Source: Ramlibacter tataouinensis | Lineage (GTDB): Bacteria > Pseudomonadota > Gammaproteobacteria > Burkholderiales > Burkholderiaceae_C | DNA length: 64,000 bases | Direction: 5' to 3' | NCBI RefSeq assembly: GCF_001580455.1 | Contig: NZ_CP010951.1 | Coordinates: 1,116,001 to 1,180,000, forward strand | In this document: positions 59,689 through 64,000 of the stretch, in pieces | Position numbering within the stretch: the stretch's first letter is position 1 | Layout of the letters: the number at the start of each line of letters is the position of its first letter | The notes under the pieces: generated by a model | What the model was told of the DNA's origin: nothing | Database searches by the model: none | Seen by the model: only the letters and a program-made list of their open reading frames with translations | Made by a program: the position numbers and the translations under genes

Positions 59689-60206
59689 GTCAGCTTGATG
59701 CCGCCCGTGGCGGCATCGAAATCGATGACCAGGACCTGCGCGGGGCTCAGGCGCACCGTCGCCTCGCGCACGTGGTTGAAGGCTTCGCCCGGCGCGTCGC
59801 GCAGGCGCACGCTGATGCGGTGCTCGCCCGCCGGCAGCTCGAGGCGGTGGTACACCGAGGAAGCGCCGTCGCGCGACAGGCCCGAAGGCGGCGCCACCCG
59901 GCTCAGGACGGGCCGGCCGTCGATGGCGACCTCGATCGCCACCGGCAGCCGCTCGCGCCCGCACTTCATCGGCGCCCGCATGTTGGGCGGCATCTTCGCG
60001 AGCTCCTCGGCCGTATAGGCGCGGCAGGGCTGCGCGCGCGCGCCGTGGTGGATGAAGCTCACCTTGACGACCGCGACATCGGGCGCCAGCGCCTCGTAAC
60101 GTGGCCAGTGCGAGAACACGCCCAGCACCGCCGCGAACAAGCCATAGCCGGCCGCCTGGCCGGCCCAGGCTTTCCAGTGTTTCTTTTCAGCGAGTGCGCG
60201 TGGCAT
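59685..60206 (-). CDS. Hypothetical one-TM protein of the respiratory operon
   Basis: The 173-residue protein has an N-terminal membrane anchor (WAGQAAGYGLFAAVLGVFSHW) and a periplasmic beta-rich domain. KVSFIHHGARAQPCRAYTAEE has a His pair and a Cys; a second Cys is in MRAPMKCGRERLPVAIEV; later come HRLELPAGEHRISVRLRD and VLVIDFDAATGG. The His/Cys content would suit copper handling or a redox link, but I do not recognise the family. ATG 60206 overlaps the SCO gene by 20 bases; its stop overlaps the next start. Confidence 0.68.
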   Translation of the reverse strand: MPRALAEKKHWKAWAGQAAGYGLFAAVLGVFSHWPRYEALAPDVAVVKVSFIHHGARAQPCRAYTAEELAKMPPNMRAPMKCGRERLPVAIEVAIDGRPVLSRVAPPSGLSRDGASSVYHRLELPAGEHRISVRLRDAPGEAFNHVREATVRLSPAQVLVIDFDAATGGIKLT

Positions 60207-61002
60207 GACGTCGCTCCCGGCGCCGCGTCCACCACTCGTTGAGCATGTACAGCGCCATGAAGAAAATGAAGGTGATGCCGCCCGCGATCTCCAGCGCCAG
60301 CGCATAGTCGACGCGGTAGGTGCCGGTGGCGGGGTCGTACACGGTGCACAGGATCCGGATGCGCTCCACGATGGCCTCGATCGGTCCCAGCGTGGCAGGC
60401 TCCAGGCTCTGGCCGGCCAGCAGGGGCTCGAGCGCCTGCGCCAGCGCCTGCGCCTCGGGCTTGTCGCCGTAGACCTGCCGGACGATGCGCCCGTCGCCGT
60501 CGAGCAGCGAGACCTGCAGTACATGGCTGAAGCCGCCCGTGGTGGCGGCGTAGCGAAAGCCGAAGTCGGCCGTGACCCTGGGCACGACCGCCGCGGGGGC
60601 GCTGAGGAACTCCCAGTCGGGGCGGTCGATCCGGTGCTGCAGCGCGAAGGCCTTCATCGCCTGCGGCGAATCGGCCGGCTGGTTGAAGCCGATGCTCACC
60701 ACCCGAAAGGCGCCCTCGCCAAAGCGCGCGTGCAGCGCCGCGACCGCCTCGTCCAGCTGGCGGGTGTTGGTCGGGCAGACCTGGAAGCAGCCCGTGTAGA
60801 TGAAGCTCACCAGCAGCGGCTTGCCGCGGTAGGACGCGAGCCGCACGGCGCGGCCCTCCCGGTCCAGCAGCACCTGGTCGGCCACCGTGCGGCCCAGTAC
60901 CGCCTGGCTCGCGCGCATGGCGTCGCCCGCGTCCAGCACGGCGACCTCCTGCGCACAGGCGAGCAAGGGGGCCAGGGCAAGCAGTGCCAACAGCCGGCGC
61001 AC
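60187..61002 (-). CDS. SCO1/SenC-type copper chaperone with C-terminal membrane helix
   Basis: The 271-residue exported thioredoxin-fold protein has a signal peptide (MRRLLALLALAPLLACA). The copper motif CFQVCP lies in VSFIYTGCFQVCPTNTR and the distal His in GGFSHVLQVSLLDGDG. A C-terminal transmembrane helix follows (AGGITFIFFMALYMLNEW). SCO proteins deliver copper to the CuA site of subunit II, which matches the CuA gene at the window end. It follows the haem O synthase gene by 10 bases. Confidence 0.9.
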   Translation of the reverse strand: MRRLLALLALAPLLACAQEVAVLDAGDAMRASQAVLGRTVADQVLLDREGRAVRLASYRGKPLLVSFIYTGCFQVCPTNTRQLDEAVAALHARFGEGAFRVVSIGFNQPADSPQAMKAFALQHRIDRPDWEFLSAPAAVVPRVTADFGFRYAATTGGFSHVLQVSLLDGDGRIVRQVYGDKPEAQALAQALEPLLAGQSLEPATLGPIEAIVERIRILCTVYDPATGTYRVDYALALEIAGGITFIFFMALYMLNEWWTRRRERRHATRTR

Positions 61003-61012
61003 GCGAAAACTC

Positions 61013-61909
61013 CTATCTCAACCAGGCGTCGATCGAGGCGGCGACGAGCAAGGTGCTGAGGTGGACGAGCGAGCCGAAGAACGCGGCCATGGCCGTGTCG
61101 CGCGAAGGTGAACGTGCGAGCCGCCACGACTTGCCGATAAAAAAGGCGCCAGCCGCGGCCGCTCCCACTGCATACACCCATCCCTGACCAAAGATGAGCG
61201 GCGCGGCCGACGCAAGCACCAAGCTGATGGTGCAACCGAAGACAGTACGCGCCGCCTTCGCGTCGCCGGCGACGACGGGCAGCATGGGCACGCCGGCTGC
61301 TTCGTAGTCCGCGCGATTGGCGATCGCGAGGCTCCAGAAGTGCGGCGGCGTCCAGAGGAACAGGATCAGCGCGAAGGCCCACGCGACCGCGGGCGGAGAC
61401 GGGTCGGCGGCGGCGGCGCCGGCGAGCACCGCGAAGCTGCCGGCCAGCCCGCCGATCACGATGTTCCAGGGCGTGCGGCGCTTCAGCCACAGCGTGTAGA
61501 CCACGCCGTAGAAGAAGGCACCGAGGAACACGTACACGGCCGCGGCGGCATTGAGCGCGGCCCAGGCGAGCGCCACGCCGGCCACCAGCAGCAGCGCCAT
61601 CACGAGCAGCCAGGCCGGGTGGTGCGGCAGCGCGCCGGTCGCGAAGGCGCGGCCGCGCGTGCGCCGCATCAGCCGGTCGGCCTCGTACTCGACGAACTGG
61701 TTGAAGGCGCCCGCGGCCGCCGATGCGATCAGCACCGACAGTGCCAGCGCTGCCACCTGCACCTTGCCGAGGGCCGCGCCCGGCGTCACCGCCAGCCCGA
61801 CCAGCGCCGTGATCATGATCAGCATGCCGATGCGCAGCTTGAACAGCGAGACCACGTCGCGGGCCAGCGCCGCGCCCCGGGACCTAGAGGGGATGACTAC
61901 GGTGTCCAT
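61013..61909 (-). CDS. ctaB: Protoheme IX farnesyltransferase (haem O synthase)
   Basis: The 298-residue UbiA-type prenyltransferase has about nine membrane helices. The first Asp-rich region reads NQFVEYEADRLMRRTRGRA (family NxxxDxxxD, with the first acid replaced by Glu); the second region is LFLWTPPHFWSLAIANRADYEAAG. It converts haem B to haem O for haem-copper enzymes. ATG 61909 was chosen over 61924. It sits between the subunit I gene and SCO, so it serves this operon. Confidence 0.92.
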   Translation of the reverse strand: MDTVVIPSRSRGAALARDVVSLFKLRIGMLIMITALVGLAVTPGAALGKVQVAALALSVLIASAAAGAFNQFVEYEADRLMRRTRGRAFATGALPHHPAWLLVMALLLVAGVALAWAALNAAAAVYVFLGAFFYGVVYTLWLKRRTPWNIVIGGLAGSFAVLAGAAAADPSPPAVAWAFALILFLWTPPHFWSLAIANRADYEAAGVPMLPVVAGDAKAARTVFGCTISLVLASAAPLIFGQGWVYAVGAAAAGAFFIGKSWRLARSPSRDTAMAAFFGSLVHLSTLLVAASIDAWLR

Positions 61910-61927
61910 GCGGCAGACCGGCAACGA

Positions 61928-63652
61928 TCAGGACAGGCCCCAGAGCTGGCCGAGGTACTTCCAGTTGATGAAGTAGTACAGCACGAAGGACACCAGGAAC
62001 ACCATCGCCAGCACGAAGGTGCCCGGCGCGGCGAAGCCCGCGGAGCCGTAGGTCTGCGCGGCCACGCTGGGCGCGGTCCTCGGCACCGGGGTGCCGATCG
62101 CCGTCGCCTTGCCGCCTTCGAGCTTCTTGCCGAACAGCAGCGAGGCCACCGTCACCAGGATGTAGATGCCGCCGCCCGCGATCGCCACCACGCCGGCCAC
62201 GCCCACCAGGCCCATCATCAGGTAGGCGGCGCCGGGCCACTCGTAGGCCAGCGCGTGGCCCTGGAAGGCCATGTCCCAGTGGCGGCGCGAAACGCCCAGC
62301 GTGCCCGCGCCCATCATCACCAGGCAGAAGAAGTACATCGAGAAGCCGAACAGGTAGGGCTGCAGCTGGGCGAGCTTCGGGAACATCACCTCCCGCTTGA
62401 ACAGCGCCGGGATCAGGAAGTAGGTGATCGCCATGAAGGTCAGCGTGGTGCCGACGACGACGGTCGCGTGGAAGTGGCCCGGCACGTAGATGGTGTTGTG
62501 GATCAGCATGTTGAGCTGTTCCGTGCCCATCATCACGCCCGAGATGCCGCCCAGGAAGCCGAAGCCGATGATCGCGATGAAGACGCCGGCGAAGGTCGGG
62601 TCGCCCCAGGGCGCCTTGCGCAGCCACTCGAACAGGCCGCGCGTGTAGCCCTTCTGCCGCTGCGCGACTTCGATCGCGCCGGGGATCGTCAGGCCGTGGA
62701 TCATGGAGGCCAGCACCGCGAAGTACATGAAGTAGCTGGTGTTGACCACCTTCCAGCTGGTGGACATGCCGGGGTCGGCCAGCAGGTGGTGCGCGCTCGC
62801 CAGCTGCAGGAACAGGATGTACAGCAGGAAGGCGCCGCGGCTCACGCGCTCGCTCATCGGCTTGGCGCCGAAGGCGATGGCGGCGGCGGCGTACCACAGC
62901 GCGATGTGCGCCGAGACGTTGATCTGCTGCGACGAGTGGCCGAAGGCCCACCAGATCGTGCGGTAGACCAGCGGATCCACTTCCTTGACCAGCCCCACCG
63001 ACATCAGGAAGGTCGGGATGAGGATGATCGCGCCCGAGGCGATGGTGAAGACCGCGATGATGGCGGCCGTGACGGCGCCGAAGGTCACCAGCGGGACCGA
63101 GCCCTGGTAGGTCTTCTCGCGCTTGGCCACGACCAGCGTGCCGAAGAACACGAAGCAGGCGATCAGCGCGCCGACGGCGAACAGGATCAGGCCCAGGTAG
63201 AACGCCGGCGACGCCATCATCGGCACGTAGGAGGTCATCATGACGCTCGAGCCGCCCTGGAACACCGCGACGTTGTTGGTCACGGCGCCGATGAGCATCA
63301 GCGCGAACGCCAGCCAGGCCCAGTTGGGCGCGGCAAGCCGGCATCGCAATAGCGTCGATGACGCGAAGTACAGCACCGCGATCTCGAAAAAGATGATCCA
63401 GAAGATCAGCATGTCGATGCCGTGGGCGGTGAGCACCATGTAGAAGGTGTCGGCGGGCAGCCAGTGGATGGCGGGCCAGCGGGTCAGCACCACGCCGATC
63501 GCCAGCAGGCCGCCGACCAGCAGGGCGACCACCGCGGTGAAGGCGTTGACGATCATCAGGCGCTCGGCGCGCGCTTCGAATTGCAGGCCGGTGCGCGGGC
63601 AGGTGCGGTAGCTGGTCTGCGACGCGGTCTGGACGGGAAGGACGGCAGTCAT
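61928..63652 (-). CDS. Haem-copper oxidase/NO reductase-type subunit I, catalytic Tyr replaced by Gln
   Basis: The 574-residue protein has about 13 membrane helices of the B-type haem-copper superfamily. Haem ligand His lies in MVLTAHGIDMLIFW. CuB ligands are His239 in WWAFGHSSQQINVSAH and His288-His289 in LASAHHLLADPGM. The haem His pair is in IYVPGHFHATVVVG. The residue four after the first CuB His, Tyr in O2 reductases (HxxxY), is Gln243. Loss of this Tyr is a known mark of NO reductases in the superfamily, so NO reduction is favoured. ATG 63652. It is directly downstream of the CuA subunit gene. Confidence 0.86.
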   Translation of the reverse strand: MTAVLPVQTASQTSYRTCPRTGLQFEARAERLMIVNAFTAVVALLVGGLLAIGVVLTRWPAIHWLPADTFYMVLTAHGIDMLIFWIIFFEIAVLYFASSTLLRCRLAAPNWAWLAFALMLIGAVTNNVAVFQGGSSVMMTSYVPMMASPAFYLGLILFAVGALIACFVFFGTLVVAKREKTYQGSVPLVTFGAVTAAIIAVFTIASGAIILIPTFLMSVGLVKEVDPLVYRTIWWAFGHSSQQINVSAHIALWYAAAAIAFGAKPMSERVSRGAFLLYILFLQLASAHHLLADPGMSTSWKVVNTSYFMYFAVLASMIHGLTIPGAIEVAQRQKGYTRGLFEWLRKAPWGDPTFAGVFIAIIGFGFLGGISGVMMGTEQLNMLIHNTIYVPGHFHATVVVGTTLTFMAITYFLIPALFKREVMFPKLAQLQPYLFGFSMYFFCLVMMGAGTLGVSRRHWDMAFQGHALAYEWPGAAYLMMGLVGVAGVVAIAGGGIYILVTVASLLFGKKLEGGKATAIGTPVPRTAPSVAAQTYGSAGFAAPGTFVLAMVFLVSFVLYYFINWKYLGQLWGLS

Positions 63653-63671
63653 GTTCTCGTTCCTCCTCGGA

Positions 63672-64000
63672 TTACTTGACGTAGATGCGGCCCACCATCG
63701 TGTGGTGGTTGATGCCGCAGTATTCGTTGCACACGATCGAGAAGGTTCCCGACTGGTTCGGCGTGACCTTGACCACATGCTCGTAGCCAGGCACCACCTG
63801 GATGTTGAGGTTGCTCGGCTGCAGCGAGAAGCCGTGGTTGTAGTCCAGGGCCGTCAGGTGCAGCTTGTAGGTCTTGCCCTTCTCCAGCTCGAGGATGGGC
63901 CACCAGGACCACAGGCGCGCGACCAGGTAGACGTCGCTGCCTTCGGGCGGCGCCACGACCGGCACCTTCTGCTCGGTCTCGGTGCGCACGGTGTACTTGT
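63672..64000 (-). CDS. CuA-containing subunit II of a haem-copper enzyme, N-terminus cut by window end
   Basis: At least 109 codons of a cupredoxin subunit are visible. CuA ligands are His in DYNHGFSLQ and the C-x3-C-x3-H-x2-M set in VCNEYCGINHHTMVGRIYV. The dinuclear CuA accepts electrons from a cytochrome c or other donor and passes them to subunit I at 61928, 19 bases downstream. The frame continues past base 64000, so the start and any membrane anchor are not seen; the GTG at 63989 is probably internal. Confidence 0.88.
   Translation of the reverse strand, partial: KYTVRTETEQKVPVVAPPEGSDVYLVARLWSWWPILELEKGKTYKLHLTALDYNHGFSLQPSNLNIQVVPGYEHVVKVTPNQSGTFSIVCNEYCGINHHTMVGRIYVK

Noticed and set aside
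61340..63352. 670-codon open frame on the plus strand
   Set aside because: It is antisense to the haem-copper subunit I and ctaB genes; the His/Arg/Asp-rich translation is a typical shadow.

Overview
The window is a chromosomal segment of a high-GC (roughly two-thirds G+C or more by eye) betaproteobacterium. The best guess is order Burkholderiales, family Comamonadaceae (Ramlibacter/Variovorax-like). Supporting this are a Bug/TctC-type solute receptor, a short beta-type H-NS protein, a DUF3348-DUF802-OmpA-DUF2894 cluster, OpgGH, and a Crp/Dnr-type regulator beside a respiratory operon. No tRNA, rRNA, CRISPR array, prophage or complete insertion sequence is visible. The only mobile-type element is a 269-bp MITE-like structured repeat at 56082-56350.

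Layout. 1-10 kb: the 3' end of a SpoT/RelA gene convergent with greB; a histidine-phosphotransfer-like protein; a PAS-GGDEF-EAL c-di-GMP enzyme divergent from a lone receiver; twin Cys-containing lipoproteins; PEBP; a cysteine synthase; a GH12-like lipoprotein; a K+ channel with a zinc ribbon. 10-18 kb: a thioesterase, a dienelactone hydrolase, then a leftward run (A-PCP-TE synthetase, Bug receptor, GST, 5'-3' exonuclease, serine hydrolase). 18-22 kb: a di-haem cytochrome c, a Na+/H+ antiporter and a TRIC-like channel. 22-28 kb: a signalling operon (receiver, anti-sigma kinase, STAS, patatin, receiver-PP2C phosphatase, two histidine kinases), probably a partner-switching pathway that may control a phospholipase-like protein. 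28-33 kb: a DnaJ-like protein, an acetyltransferase, an inactive HtrA-like protein with a LuxR regulator, a VOC protein and H-NS.

33.5-37.5 kb: a four-gene operon encoding a MotA/ZorA-like membrane protein with a very long coiled-coil tail, a MotB/ZorB-like OmpA protein and two helical partners (DUF3348, DUF2894). It looks like an ion-driven motor of unknown purpose and is the best candidate for an undescribed system. 37.5-48.6 kb: an unknown envelope protein, opgH/opgG for osmoregulated periplasmic glucans, then small metabolic and detoxification genes (methyltransferase/AraC pair, DedA, GFA, SDR, GST, VOC, DUF1801). 48.6-50.5 kb: a lower-GC patch with orphan genes and an enoyl-CoA-hydratase relic. 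50-55 kb: pyrimidine-dimer glycosylase, nitronate monooxygenase, tautomerase, cardiolipin synthase, YidB and cysK.

55.3-64 kb: a Dnr-like regulator and a leftward operon. In transcription order it holds a CuA subunit II (cut by the window end), a haem-copper subunit I with Gln at the usual catalytic Tyr, haem O synthase, SCO, a one-TM orphan, a second haem-copper-like subunit that has lost two CuB histidines, and a cytochrome b-ferredoxin-flavoreductase fusion whose last residues are encoded by the MITE-like repeat. The set suggests NO reduction or an unusual respiratory chain rather than a standard oxidase.
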